A stretch of DNA of 64,000 bases from Clostridiaceae bacterium 14S0207 (GCA_003288255.1 CP026600.1:2480001-2544000); one strand, 5' to 3'; shown: positions 8,496-18,450, counted from the first letter of the stretch. Translations and numbers: made by a program. The notes: generated from the letters alone by a model not told the origin.

Positions 8496-9398
8496 TTACC
8501 CCCCTATCTTGACATTAAATCCATTCTTCTTAAAATATTCTACCAATTGTTGCATATATTTTTGTGAAGGCTCTTGTAATCCTTCTAATTTATAATTTTC
8601 TTGAAGTCTTTTATATTTATCCATACCAATTTTATGATATGGCAAAAGATTTAACTGATCCATTTTTATATCCCTTAAGAAACTTATAGTTCTATCAATG
8701 ATTTCATTAGAATCATTGATACCAGGAATTATGGGCATTCTTATATATATTTTTTTTCCTAAATCTGAAAGTTTTTTAATATTTTCTAATATTGTTTCAT
8801 TAGGAACACCTGTATATTTTTTATGCTCATTACTATCAATGTGTTTCAAATCTACTAAAAATAAATCTGTATAATCTAGAATTCTTTCAAAATTACTCCA
8901 TGTTGTAAATGCACAAGTATCTACTGTAGTGTGAATTCCAGAATTACTACAGGCCTTAAGTGCTTTCTCTAAAAAATCAATTTGTGCCATAGGTTCTCCA
9001 CCTGAAAAAGTTACTCCACCATTAGATTCCTCATAAAATATCTCATCTTTCTTAACTTCCTTAACCACTTGCTCTACTGTAACTTCTTTACCTGACAACT
9101 CTAGGGCTGCTTGTACACATACATCAGCACACTGTCCACATAATGTGCATTTACTTTTATCTAAATAAAACTTATTATCTACTATAGAAATAGCATTCTG
9201 ATTACATTTATTTTCACATCTTCCACATTTAATACACTTTGAATTAAAATGCATTAACTGTGGCTCTTTTTTTTGACTTTCAGGATTATGACACCACCAA
9301 CAATTTAAAGGACACCCTTTTAAAAACACAGTAGTTCTAATTCCTGGACCATCATGAATGGAATACTTTTGTATATTTAAAATTATCCCCTTGTTCAA
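8496..9398 (-). CDS. hypE: Glycyl-radical enzyme activase (radical SAM) for HypD
   Basis: 300 residues. The radical-SAM cluster motif is C29-x3-C33-x2-C36 (GCPLNCWWC). Two ferredoxin-type 4Fe-4S motifs follow (C55-x2-C58-x2-C61-x3-C65 and C84-x2-C87-x2-C90-x3-C94). Such an insert is usual in activases of dehydratase-type glycyl radical enzymes. GGEPMAQ at about 139-145 is the SAM-binding GGE motif. It generates the glycyl radical on HypD using S-adenosylmethionine. It is translated just before hypD, and the regulator gene lies 31 bp upstream, forming one operon. The gene name follows current use for this partner and is inferred from position. Confidence 0.9.
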   Translation of the reverse strand: MNKGIILNIQKYSIHDGPGIRTTVFLKGCPLNCWWCHNPESQKKEPQLMHFNSKCIKCGRCENKCNQNAISIVDNKFYLDKSKCTLCGQCADVCVQAALELSGKEVTVEQVVKEVKKDEIFYEESNGGVTFSGGEPMAQIDFLEKALKACSNSGIHTTVDTCAFTTWSNFERILDYTDLFLVDLKHIDSNEHKKYTGVPNETILENIKKLSDLGKKIYIRMPIIPGINDSNEIIDRTISFLRDIKMDQLNLLPYHKIGMDKYKRLQENYKLEGLQEPSQKYMQQLVEYFKKNGFNVKIGG

Positions 9399-9429
9399 AA
9401 TATCATCCCCTTTTAAAAAACTCTAGTTT

Positions 9430-9993
9430 CTATTTATTTTTAAATGCATTTGGGGTATGAACCGTTAATATTTTTACTATTTTATTTGTATGATTTGCCC
9501 AATTGTGAATAAACTTAGATTCATAATGAGAGCTATCTCCTGGATATAACTCATATTTAGTATTATCTAAATATAATGTTAAAATTCCTTCAAGAACATA
9601 TACAAATTCTTCACCATCATGCTGATAAGATGTTAAATTTTCAGTTCCTTCTTCAGGTAAAATTTCGTAAATTCTTGGCAATAGATCTCTATTTTCTATA
9701 TCATTAGAAAGGTGATATACAATAAATTTTGATTGAACTATTTGAAAAACTTCTTTTTCATAACTTCTTAATATACTTCCTTTATTTTCTCTTGGTATAT
9801 TAAAAAAGTATGATAAATCAACACCTAATACTGTAGCTATTTTCTCCAAAGAATCTATAGCTATAGTAGTTAGTCCTCTTTCTAATTGTGATAAAAAACC
9901 TATAGATAAGTTAGTTTGAGCACTAAGTTCCTTTAGTGTTAATTTTCTATTATTTCTAAGTTCTTTAATTTTACTTCCTATATCTCCAGTCAT
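9430..9993 (-). CDS. XRE-family regulator with C-terminal cupin domain
   Basis: 187 residues. Residues about 8-65 form a helix-turn-helix (LTLKELSAQTNLSIGFLSQLE). Residues about 110-180 form a small-molecule-binding cupin barrel (HDGEEFVYVLEGILTLYLD, YPGDSSHYES). This family senses an amino acid, polyamine or similar ligand and controls the adjacent catabolic operon. Being the first gene of the activase-hypD unit, it probably responds to hydroxyproline or a derivative and regulates itself. No clear operator palindrome was picked out in the A/T-rich leader (9994-10283). Confidence 0.88.
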   Translation of the reverse strand: MTGDIGSKIKELRNNRKLTLKELSAQTNLSIGFLSQLERGLTTIAIDSLEKIATVLGVDLSYFFNIPRENKGSILRSYEKEVFQIVQSKFIVYHLSNDIENRDLLPRIYEILPEEGTENLTSYQHDGEEFVYVLEGILTLYLDNTKYELYPGDSSHYESKFIHNWANHTNKIVKILTVHTPNAFKNK

Positions 9994-10292
9994 AATAAAA
10001 TCCCTTCCACATTTAAATTCTTTTATATCTTCACAATAATAAAAGTTATTGTTTATTTAATATTATTATACTATTATAATAATTAAAAAGCTACTAATTT
10101 TCAAAATTATTTTTCTATCATGAAAATTTATTTTATGTATATGAAATTTTATACAATATATTTTTGTTCATGAAATTTTTTTTAATTTTTTTTATACTTC
10201 ATATCTCTATCTTACCTTAAGAAATTATCACTTCTATGATTTTTTTCATACTATATAAAGTATAGTATTCTTTTTAATTTGAGGTGAGCATT

Positions 10293-10472
10293 TTGTGGAT
10301 AAAAAAAGATAATCAAAAGAATAATTATAAGAAGTTATATTCTGAATTACTATATAAATTAAAAAAAGAAGTGGATAAAATAAATGCTTCTGATTATAGC
10401 AAAAAATCATTAGGCAAATTTAAAGAAAATGTAGAAAATCTAGTTACTGACTCTTTAGATAAAAATAAATAG
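10293..10472 (+). CDS. Small basic helical protein, unknown function
   Basis: About 60 residues, almost half lysine, aspartate, glutamate or asparagine, with an amphipathic pattern (LYSELLYKLKKEVDKINA). The TTG at 10293 is preferred because GAGGTG lies 6 bases before it; the upstream GTG at 10284 overlaps that ribosome site. It is divergent from the hypD operon regulator and is followed by a terminator, so it looks like a real single-gene unit. No family recognised. Confidence 0.55.
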   Translation: MWIKKDNQKNNYKKLYSELLYKLKKEVDKINASDYSKKSLGKFKENVENLVTDSLDKNK

Positions 10473-10511
10473 CCTATATAATTAAATTTTTAAAACCGCC
10501 TTATATATATT

Positions 10512-10558
10512 TAACCAGTTACTTTTTAAAACCATACTAAAAAGTAACTGGTTTTTAT
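10512..10558 (+). terminator. Terminator of the small helical-protein gene
   Basis: AACCAGTTACTTTT pairs with AAAAGTAACTGGTT and is followed by a T-run on the plus strand. It lies between two converging genes and may also slow transcripts from spmB. Confidence 0.8.
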
Positions 10559-10569
10559 ATTTTCTAATT

Positions 10570-11091
10570 CTATTTAACTAAAATTAACTTAGTAAAGCAT
10601 ACAGCACTTATTATTGCTACCATATCTGCAAGTAATGCTGCCCATAATGTATGTCTAATTTTTTTTATTTTAACTGAACCATAATATACTGAAACTGTAT
10701 AAAAAATTGTTTCAGTTGTTCCCATAATAATAGAAGCTAAAACCCCTACATATGTATCTGGTCCATATGTTTTTATTATTTCTGTAAAAACTCCTAATGC
10801 ACCACTACCTGATAATGGTTTAATTAAGACTAAAGGTAACACCTCCGAAGGTAAATCTACAGCCGATGTAACCTTTCCAACCCCACCTATAATATAATTA
10901 AGCACTCCTGATTCTCTAATTATCCCTACTGCTAAAAGCATTGCTAACAAATAAGGAAATATTCTAATACAAATACTTATTCCCTCCTTAGCTCCTTCCA
11001 CAAAACATTCATACACTTTTACTCCCTTAGACATCCCAAGCAAAATAATAAGTAATATTATTACTGGAATAATAGATTTAGTAAAATTCAT
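10570..11091 (-). CDS. spmB: Spore maturation protein B
   Basis: 173 residues, strongly hydrophobic with a nucleoside-recognition (Gate) domain; GAKEGISICIRIFPYLLAML and SGSGALGVFTEI are typical. SpmB works with SpmA, encoded 12 bp upstream, in core dehydration and heat resistance of the developing spore. The molecular activity is not settled in the literature I know. Length and pairing match the family. Confidence 0.92.
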   Translation of the reverse strand: MNFTKSIIPVIILLIILLGMSKGVKVYECFVEGAKEGISICIRIFPYLLAMLLAVGIIRESGVLNYIIGGVGKVTSAVDLPSEVLPLVLIKPLSGSGALGVFTEIIKTYGPDTYVGVLASIIMGTTETIFYTVSVYYGSVKIKKIRHTLWAALLADMVAIISAVCFTKLILVK

Positions 11092-11103
11092 ATTAAACTC
11101 CTC

Positions 11104-11679
11104 CTAAAAATATTTTTCTAAAACTTTGCAAAATATAATTCCTGCTAAGGATGCTATAGCTGTAGATAGTATAGCTGGCAATATTATTACTGCTGGATTT
11201 TTAGAATTACACGCTGCCCTTACAGAAATAATAGTAGAAGGAATAAATTGTATACATGTAGAATTAAGAACTAAAAACAATATCATGTCATTAGTAGCAT
11301 AATCTTTATTAGTATTTAACTTTTGCATTTCCTCCATAGCTTTAATTCCTGCTGGAGTAGCTGCATTGGATATTCCCATACTATTAGCAGTCAAATTCAT
11401 TACAATAGACTCCATAGCCTTTTCACTTCTGCCTTCTTTTTTAAACAAAAGCTTTAAAATAGGTTGCAATATTTTTGCAATAAATTTCATTGCCCCACTT
11501 TCTTGCAATATTTTAATAACACCACACCATAGGCACATTAATCCTACTAGGGCTATCATAAGTTCTACAGTAGAACCTGCTGAAGAAACTATGACTTTTG
11601 TTAATGCATCTCCTTTTCCCGTAAAAACGCCTACTATTATACCTACAATAATAAGTAAAAACCAAATTACATTTATCAA
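11104..11679 (-). CDS. spmA: Spore maturation protein A
   Basis: 191 residues, a Gate-domain membrane protein with the family stretch NLTANSMGISNAATPAGIKA around 95-115. First gene of the spmA-spmB pair. It acts in the forespore or mother-cell membrane during spore dehydration. Its presence marks the organism as an endospore former. ATG start after a GGGGTG ribosome site. Confidence 0.92.
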   Translation of the reverse strand: MINVIWFLLIIVGIIVGVFTGKGDALTKVIVSSAGSTVELMIALVGLMCLWCGVIKILQESGAMKFIAKILQPILKLLFKKEGRSEKAMESIVMNLTANSMGISNAATPAGIKAMEEMQKLNTNKDYATNDMILFLVLNSTCIQFIPSTIISVRAACNSKNPAVIILPAILSTAIASLAGIIFCKVLEKYF

Positions 11680-11806
11680 GAAATCACCCCTTAAATATAA
11701 TTACTACATTAATGTATATGAATGATTTCCTTAATTTTTTCCTTGTGTTTATGTTATTTTAGTGATACCATAAAATATGTTGAAAATATCAATTAGGAGA
11801 AAGTTA

Positions 11807-12052
11807 ATGATTTCAAAAGAAACAATGCTTTATATAGAAAGTGAATACTCTATTATCAACAGCACTCCTTGTGAATTTTGCGGAAGTAATCTTATTATAG
11901 ATGAATTATATGTAGAATTTATAGAGGGCTATCCACATCACCTATATATATGTACTTGTAGTAAATGTGGAAATGAAAAAGTATTTGCATTTTCAGCCCC
12001 TTATTTTAGAAATGAAGAATTAATATTACCATCAAAATTTTTTACAAATTAA
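11807..12052 (+). CDS. Small zinc-ribbon protein, unknown
   Basis: 81 residues from the ATG at 11807, chosen because AGGAGA lies 7 bases before it; an in-frame ATG 30 bases earlier has no ribosome site. Two CxxC knuckles, CEFCG and CSKCG, are set about 31 residues apart and probably bind one zinc. The remainder carries no known domain. Similar stand-alone zinc-ribbon proteins are common in clostridia, but I cannot name this one. It ends at its own terminator. Confidence 0.6.
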   Translation: MISKETMLYIESEYSIINSTPCEFCGSNLIIDELYVEFIEGYPHHLYICTCSKCGNEKVFAFSAPYFRNEELILPSKFFTN

Positions 12053-12092
12053 AAGTCATCGAACTATTCATTAATTCGATGACTTTTTTTAT
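12053..12092. terminator. Bidirectional terminator
   Basis: AAGTCATCGAA pairs with TTCGATGACTT. T-runs on the plus strand, and A-runs that become T on the minus strand, let it serve both the zinc-ribbon gene and the convergent YitT gene. Confidence 0.85.
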
Positions 12093-12114
12093 TATTTAAT
12101 ATTATTTAATTTAA

Positions 12115-12981
12115 CTACACTAATTGCTTAAATCCATTACCATAAACCTCTTTTATATCAGTTATAGTAATAAATGCATTCGAATCTAATTTATTAACCA
12201 ACTTTTGAAATTTAAATATTTGTTTACTTGATACAACCATATATAACATTTTCTTTTCATTATTAGTATACATACCTGTACCATTGACAAATGTACCTCC
12301 TCTTTTCATTGAATCCTGTAATTTAGGTGCAATTTCATCAATTTTTTCTGATATAACTAATACTGCCTTAGCAGAATGTCCTCCTTCTAATATGTACCCT
12401 GCAACCCTCGATACTATAAAAGCAGATATCAATGCATACATAGCCTTTTCTTTTCCAAATACAACAGCTCCAATGACTATAATAGTAGAATCAAGTGTTT
12501 GCATAAAAACAGATATTGGAATAGATTTAAATTTAAAATGCAATAGATTAGCAGCTAAATCAGTTCCTCCACTACTAGAAGAAGCTCTTAGTATTAATCC
12601 TATTCCACCACCTAAGGTCAGTGCTCCATAGATACTTGCTAAAAATAAATTATTTTTAGGTAGCATAGATGGCAAAAATTCTACATACCATAATGCAAAT
12701 GAAAGATATACCACAGTAATTACTATCCTAATAGTTGCTTTAATTCCTCTTTGTTTTATCCATAATAAAAACAAAGGTCCATTTACTAAAAGATTAGTAG
12801 TAGCTATACTAATACCCGTAAAATATTTTAAAATTACTGCTATACCTGCTAACCCTCCAATTACTAAGTTTCCCTCTGCTAAAAACTTTTGCACTGATAT
12901 TGCAACCAAAGTACAGCCTAAAGCTATAAGTACATAGTCTTCAATAAGTTTTTTCTTATTTTGTTCAGTTACTTTAACCAT
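12115..12981 (-). CDS. YitT-family membrane protein
   Basis: 288 residues from the ATG at 12981, which follows a strong GGGGGGAG site by 5 bases; a GTG 15 bases upstream lies in that site and is rejected. Five hydrophobic segments (about 20-175) carry the DUF161 repeats (GGLAGIAVILKY, SSSGGTDLAANLL). A cytoplasmic DUF2179 domain follows (about 215-275, GMYTNNEKKMLYMVVS). Transport or signalling function is unproven for the family. Confidence 0.88.
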   Translation of the reverse strand: MVKVTEQNKKKLIEDYVLIALGCTLVAISVQKFLAEGNLVIGGLAGIAVILKYFTGISIATTNLLVNGPLFLLWIKQRGIKATIRIVITVVYLSFALWYVEFLPSMLPKNNLFLASIYGALTLGGGIGLILRASSSSGGTDLAANLLHFKFKSIPISVFMQTLDSTIIVIGAVVFGKEKAMYALISAFIVSRVAGYILEGGHSAKAVLVISEKIDEIAPKLQDSMKRGGTFVNGTGMYTNNEKKMLYMVVSSKQIFKFQKLVNKLDSNAFITITDIKEVYGNGFKQLV

Positions 12982-13129
12982 AGAAGCTCCCCCCACTAAT
13001 TTTAAAAATTTATAATAAATATAATTGCTCCCCTTTAATTGTCTGAATTTTTTTAAAAACTTTTAATCATTTCATATTGTAACACTTACTTATACCAAAA
13101 ACAATAAAATATTTACACATATTGTGAAA

Positions 13130-13158
13130 AAAAAAAGTGCCGATTTTATCGACACTTT
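13130..13158 (-). terminator. Terminator of the P5C dehydrogenase gene
   Basis: AGTGTCGAT pairs with ATCGGCACT (one mismatch) and is followed by a run of T on the minus strand. Confidence 0.8.
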
Positions 13159-13198
13159 TTTTAAAGTATTTCTTTATATATTTAATTTTTTATAAGGA

Positions 13199-14746
13199 TT
13201 ACAATTGTTCAGAAATTGATTTTGCTTGCATGAATAATAATAAATAATCTGCACCACCTGCTTTAGAGTCCGTACCTGATAAATTAAATCCTCCAAAAGG
13301 TTCTGCACCAACAAGTGCACCTGTACATTTTCTATTTATATAAAGATTTCCTGCATGTAATTCTCTCTTAGCAATTTCAATTTTAGTTCTATTTTTAGAA
13401 ATAAATGCACCTGTCAATCCATAAACTGTTCCATTAGCAATTTCTATTGCATCTTCTAATCCCTTAGATTTTATTAATGCTACAAAAGGTCCAAATACTT
13501 CTTCTTGTGCTATTCTAGCATTTCTATCAACATCGGCAAAAACTGTTGGAGCAACAAAGAATCCTTCTTCACTTGTTCTTACACCTCCAGTAAGTAATTT
13601 ACCTTCTTTTTTACCTATTTCAACATATTTTAAAATTTTATCTACTGAATTTTGATCTATTACAGGAGATACATTTACTCCAAATTCTCTAGCTGGACCA
13701 ATTTTTAATTCTTTAGTCTTAGCAACAACTTTTTCAACTATTTCATCATAAACTGTTTCATCTATAATAGCTCTTGAACAAGCTGAACATTTTTGTCCTT
13801 GGAAACCAAAAGCTGAAGTTACAATAGCTTGAGCAGCTAAATCTACATCTGCTTCACTATCTACAACTATAAAATCTTTTCCTCCCATTTCAGCTATAAC
13901 ACGTTTAATCCATTTTTGTCCTGGAGCTAAATCAGCAGCCATTTTATTTATTCTTAATCCTACATCCTTAGAACCAGTAAAGTTTATAAATCTAATTTGT
14001 GGATGTGAAGTTAAATAATCTCCAACTTCTCCTCCTGGTCCTGGTAAATAGTTAACAACGCCTTTTGGAAGTCCTATTTCCTCTAATACTCCCATAAATT
14101 TAGCAGCAATAATTGGTGTTGTACTAGCTGGTTTCATTATTACAGTATTTCCTGAAACTATAGCAGCTGAAGTCATACCAACTAAAATAGCTAATGGGAA
14201 ATTCCAAGGTGCAACAACTAAGCCTACTCCAAGCGGAATATATTTGCACACATTTATTGAATTTTTAAGTGGTATTAATTCCATTCCTTTAGCATACTTA
14301 AGCATTTGTCTTCCATAGTATTCTAAAAAGTCTATTGCCTCTGCTACATCGGCATCAGCCTCAACCCATATCTTACCTGCCTCTTCAACAAGTAAAGCCG
14401 AAAATTCATTTTTTCTTTTTCTTAAAATAGCGGCTGCATTGAATAAATAATTAGCTCTTTGTGCTGGACAAACATTTTTCCAGCCTTCAAAAGCTTTTAA
14501 AGCTGCTTGTACAGCTTTTTCAGCTAATTCTTTATTAGCTTTAGCTGTTGTTCCTATAATCTCAGCTGATTTTGAAGGATTATAAGAAGTTATTCTTGCT
14601 TCAGTATCTATTTTTTCTCCATTAATTATCAATGGAAAGTGTCTTCCTTTTTGGCTATCAATTAAATTTAAAGCTTCTTCCATAGCTTTTTTATTTTCTG
14701 GTAAATTAAAATTAGTTAATGGTTCATTCTTGTAAGGCACTAACAT
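13199..14746 (-). CDS. rocA: L-glutamate gamma-semialdehyde (P5C) dehydrogenase
   Basis: 515 residues, the usual length of single-domain P5C dehydrogenases. Catalytic motif GQKCSACSR gives nucleophile Cys320; the upstream general base lies in the IAEMGGKD segment. The C-terminal INRKCTGALVGAEPFGGFNLSG is diagnostic of this family rather than other aldehyde dehydrogenases. It oxidises P5C/glutamate semialdehyde to glutamate with NAD+. It stands alone between its terminator and a long spacer, and links to the same P5C pool made by HypD 5 kb away. Confidence 0.93.
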   Translation of the reverse strand: MLVPYKNEPLTNFNLPENKKAMEEALNLIDSQKGRHFPLIINGEKIDTEARITSYNPSKSAEIIGTTAKANKELAEKAVQAALKAFEGWKNVCPAQRANYLFNAAAILRKRKNEFSALLVEEAGKIWVEADADVAEAIDFLEYYGRQMLKYAKGMELIPLKNSINVCKYIPLGVGLVVAPWNFPLAILVGMTSAAIVSGNTVIMKPASTTPIIAAKFMGVLEEIGLPKGVVNYLPGPGGEVGDYLTSHPQIRFINFTGSKDVGLRINKMAADLAPGQKWIKRVIAEMGGKDFIVVDSEADVDLAAQAIVTSAFGFQGQKCSACSRAIIDETVYDEIVEKVVAKTKELKIGPAREFGVNVSPVIDQNSVDKILKYVEIGKKEGKLLTGGVRTSEEGFFVAPTVFADVDRNARIAQEEVFGPFVALIKSKGLEDAIEIANGTVYGLTGAFISKNRTKIEIAKRELHAGNLYINRKCTGALVGAEPFGGFNLSGTDSKAGGADYLLLFMQAKSISEQL

Positions 14747-15331
14747 TTATACTTCCCCCATTTCAAAATTTTTTAACCCTCTTAAAGTTATATACAAGTT
14801 ATATAAAAATTTATATAACTTAATCACCTAATTAAAAAGCTTTTAATTTTCATAGCAAATAACTTTTTTTCATTTTAATGAATTTTACATTTAAATACAT
14901 ATAACCTTACTACTAAATAAATTTTGTTTTTTATTTATCTTAAATATTAATTATTTTCATTTTCATCTTTAATTTATATATAGTATATTATATATACAAC
15001 TAATATTCAACTATTTTTAGTGTTATTTTTTAAACAATTCAGAATATTTTTTCATGCTATGTACTTTCTTTTTTATAATTCTTCTCTTATTATATGTATA
15101 TTATATAGTTTATTTGTTTATGTGTGTAAAATTCATTTCATTATTATTAAATTCGTTCACATTTTATTATTATTCCTTTTATAAATTTATTTATTAACTT
15201 GTTAAAAAATTATATATCTCATAAAAATATTAATTAATATTTTATGAACAAATCTTTATAAAAAAGGGTTATACATCCTTATTAGTATAACCCTTAATCT
15301 TTGTACAATAATTTATATATACTTTTTTATT
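14747..15331. other. Long A/T-rich spacer before rocA
   Basis: About 580 bp with no coding frame that looks real on either strand. It must hold the rocA promoter, but the sequence is so A/T-rich that several TATAAT-like hexamers compete. The terminator of the next gene lies at 15258-15295. Confidence 0.5.
15258..15295 (-). terminator. Terminator of the first APC antiporter gene
   Basis: An 11-bp perfect stem, AAGGGTTATAC with GTATAACCCTT, followed by TTTTT on the minus strand. Confidence 0.85.
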
Positions 15332-16741
15332 TTATATAGCCACCTTGCCTGTAGCCAATCCTATTATCATTAAAATAGATATAATTAAAATAATAGCCAT
15401 CCATATTTTTTCCCCTGATGTAATTTCCTTACCATTTTCCTTTTTAGCTTTTATATATACATAAATTCCTAATGCATATAAGATTACTGTAAGTCCTAAA
15501 TAAAGGATTCCTACGGCATAAATTACATAAATAGTATATATAGTAGCTATTATTGCAATAACCTTATCTAGACCTGTAAATTTTTCTTCTCCTAAAGCCG
15601 CTTTGGCTCCGTATATAGCTGAGAAGAAATAAGGTATTAATATAGATGTAGTTGCTATATTATATAACATTGAGTATGCCTTTTGAAATGCACCTGATAA
15701 AAGAGAAAATAAAAATATTTGTGTCAAAATTGTAGTTACCATAAGTGAATTTCTTGGAACATCATTTTGATCTAACTTACCAAGCCATTTTGGCATACTA
15801 CCGCTTTTAGCAACTAAATATGGTGTTTCTGCAGCTAACATTACCCAACTAATAAATGCACCTATTAAAGAAATTATTAGTCCTAGCTTTGCTATAATTG
15901 AACCAGATTTTCCTATTACGGTTTTTCCTAATAAATCTGCAAAAGGTGTTACAGACTTAGCAAGACTATTTGCAGGTATTGCACCCATACTAACAATTGT
16001 AATAAACATATATATTGCTAAAGTTGCTATTATACTAATAATTATTGCTTTTCCTACTATTTTTTGTGATTCTGCTCTTTCAGATAAAACCACTGCTGCC
16101 TCTATTCCTACGAAACTCCATAAAATAGTTCCCATAGAATCACTGACTTGCTTTAATAAATTTGTAGCACTCCCTGTAGATGCTAATGTATTTTGCCAAT
16201 TAGGAACAAAGAATATATCTTTTTTAAAAATAAAAACTCCTAAAAGGATAGCAAGAACAATTGGTATAAGTTTTGCTATTGTTACTATTGAATTTATTAT
16301 ACTTGTATTTTTAGTTCCTCTAATTTGTAATAAATAAACTGCCCATAAAAGTATAGTTGCAAATGCAAAGGATACAATGGCACTCATTCCACCTACTAAA
16401 TCAGCTAGGGTTTTTACTAATAAAACTATAAAAGCTACATTTCCTAACCAAGCACTTATCCAGTATCCCCAAGCAGAATTAAACCCTGCAAATTCTCCAA
16501 AACCTTCTTTTGCATAAGTATAAATACCACCTGTTAATTCTGGTTTTTTATTTGCCAACATATTGAAAACCATGGCTAGGGCAATAATTCCTATACCTCC
16601 AATTATCCATGCAATAACAACACTTTGTGGATTAGCTAAGTTAATAAGATCCGTAGGACTATTGAAGATTCCTCCACCTATCATAGAACCCATGCCTATT
16701 AAAACTAGCATGCTTAATCCTAATTTATCATTTTCTTTCAT
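15332..16741 (-). CDS. APC-family amino acid antiporter (basic amino acid/polyamine type), copy 1
   Basis: 469 residues with about 12-13 hydrophobic segments. The first helix motif GMGSMIGGGIFNSP (about 16-29) is the substrate-binding region of APC antiporters. NSAWGYWISAWLGN (about 86-99) and the SERAE segment also fit the arginine/ornithine-antiporter-like branch. It lies downstream of a close paralogue. Together with the proline and hydroxyproline genes nearby it suggests amino-acid fermentation. The substrate is not readable from sequence; lysine, arginine, ornithine or histidine exchange are all possible. Confidence 0.85.
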   Translation of the reverse strand: MKENDKLGLSMLVLIGMGSMIGGGIFNSPTDLINLANPQSVVIAWIIGGIGIIALAMVFNMLANKKPELTGGIYTYAKEGFGEFAGFNSAWGYWISAWLGNVAFIVLLVKTLADLVGGMSAIVSFAFATILLWAVYLLQIRGTKNTSIINSIVTIAKLIPIVLAILLGVFIFKKDIFFVPNWQNTLASTGSATNLLKQVSDSMGTILWSFVGIEAAVVLSERAESQKIVGKAIIISIIATLAIYMFITIVSMGAIPANSLAKSVTPFADLLGKTVIGKSGSIIAKLGLIISLIGAFISWVMLAAETPYLVAKSGSMPKWLGKLDQNDVPRNSLMVTTILTQIFLFSLLSGAFQKAYSMLYNIATTSILIPYFFSAIYGAKAALGEEKFTGLDKVIAIIATIYTIYVIYAVGILYLGLTVILYALGIYVYIKAKKENGKEITSGEKIWMAIILIISILMIIGLATGKVAI

Positions 16742-16915
16742 TCCCCTTTTTCTCTCCCTTCATTTATATATAATTTTTTCAGTAACTAGTAAAAAATTTA
16801 TTTCTTAAATTTATTATTATCAATTTACCTTAAAATATTTATAAACTTTTAAAATTAGGATTAATATTTTGCTATTGCATATTTATGATTTTTTTTGTAT
16901 AATAATTACACGACC

Positions 16916-16949
16916 CAAAAAGAGCCAACCACAATAAAGTGATTAGCTC
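16916..16949 (-). terminator. Terminator between the two antiporter genes
   Basis: On the minus strand GAGCTAATCAC pairs with GTGGTTGGCTC using two G-U wobbles, followed by TTTTT. The wobbles work only in the minus-strand RNA, confirming the direction. Confidence 0.8.
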
Positions 16950-17028
16950 TTAAGGTTTGTCCTTTTGTATTGTATTTTTAGTTTTATAATTAAATAAAAG
17001 TTCAGTAAGTATAATTTTTTAAATTATA

Positions 17029-18450
17029 TTACACTGCAATTTTCCCTGTTGCAATTAGGTAGATTACTATTATAGAAATTATAAAGAAAATAACCATTGC
17101 AACTTTTTCTTTTCCTGTAATTTCTTTTCCGTCTTCCTTCTTAGCTTTTATATATACAAAGCTTCCTAATGCATATAATATAACTGTTAATCCTAGGTTA
17201 ACTAATCCTACTGCATACACAACATAAATTGTATATATTGATGCTAAAGTACCTACTAATCTATCTACACCTGTAAACTTATCTTTTTCTGCAAATGAAA
17301 CTTTAAATCCATAGAATGCTGAGAATAAGTAAGGTATTAAGATAGCTGTTGTAGCTATTGTAAACATTACAGAATAACCTTTTTGTAATGAATCAGATAA
17401 CATAGAACATAAGAATATTTGAGTACATACAGTTGTAAGTAATAATGAATTTACTGGACAACCATATTTGTTAGTTTTTGCTAATGATTTTGGCATAGCA
17501 CCATCTTTTGCTAAAACATATGGAGTTTCTGCTGCTAACATAACCCAGCTAACAAATGCACCAAATAATGAAATAATAAGTCCTAATTGAGCAATTACTG
17601 CACCAGCTTTACCAATTGCTGTAGCACCTAATAATGCTGCGAATGGAGTAGCTGATTTACCTAATTGTTCTGCCGGAACTACACCCATAGCTATTAATGA
17701 TACTAACATATATATAGCTAATGTACAGATTAAACTTATAACGATAGCCTTACCAACTATTTTTTGTGATTTAGCTTTTTCAGATAATACAACAGCAGCT
17801 TCTACACCAATAAAACACCATAATATTGTTCTCATTGAAGCACTTACTTGTTGTAACGCTGTAGTTTTTTGTCCTGTTGCTGCTAAAACTGTTTGCCAGT
17901 TTGCAACAAAGAAAGTATCTTTTTTGAATACAATTATTCCCAATATTACAGCTAAAGCTATTGGTATTAATTTTGCAACTGTAGCTATAGCATTAATAAC
18001 CCCTGCATTTTTAACACCTTTATTTTGAATAAAATGAACTGCCCATAAGAATATTGATGCTAATATAAATGATACATATTTGTTCATTCCACCAGCAAGG
18101 TCAGCAATAGTTTTAAATAGTAAAATAACGAATGCAACGTTTCCTAACCATGCACTAATCCAATAACCCCAAGCTGAGTTAAATCCAGCAAAGTCACCAA
18201 ATCCTTCTTTAGCATAAGTATAAACACCGCCTGTTAACTCTGGTTTTTTATTAGCTAACATACTAAATACTAATGCTAAGAAAATAACACCTATACCACC
18301 AATAACCCATCCTAAAAATGCTGCTTGAGGGTTTGATCCAGCAATTAAATCTGTAGGACTATTAAAAATTCCTCCACCAATCATAGAACCGATACCTAGT
18401 AAAACAAGCATCATAAGACCTAGCTTATGTTCGTTTTGGTTATTTTCCAT
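17029..18450 (-). CDS. APC-family amino acid antiporter, copy 2
   Basis: 473 residues, a paralogue of the gene just downstream over its whole length; it shares the GIGSMIGGGIFNSPTDLI start, NSAWGYWISAWLGNVAF and the lysine-rich IKAKKEDGKEIT loop near the end. The pair is a tandem gene duplication with separate terminators, so the copies can be regulated independently. ATG follows an AAAGGAGAG ribosome site. Expected role is exchange of a fermented amino acid for its product across the cell membrane; substrate unknown. Confidence 0.85.
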   Translation of the reverse strand: MENNQNEHKLGLMMLVLLGIGSMIGGGIFNSPTDLIAGSNPQAAFLGWVIGGIGVIFLALVFSMLANKKPELTGGVYTYAKEGFGDFAGFNSAWGYWISAWLGNVAFVILLFKTIADLAGGMNKYVSFILASIFLWAVHFIQNKGVKNAGVINAIATVAKLIPIALAVILGIIVFKKDTFFVANWQTVLAATGQKTTALQQVSASMRTILWCFIGVEAAVVLSEKAKSQKIVGKAIVISLICTLAIYMLVSLIAMGVVPAEQLGKSATPFAALLGATAIGKAGAVIAQLGLIISLFGAFVSWVMLAAETPYVLAKDGAMPKSLAKTNKYGCPVNSLLLTTVCTQIFLCSMLSDSLQKGYSVMFTIATTAILIPYLFSAFYGFKVSFAEKDKFTGVDRLVGTLASIYTIYVVYAVGLVNLGLTVILYALGSFVYIKAKKEDGKEITGKEKVAMVIFFIISIIVIYLIATGKIAV

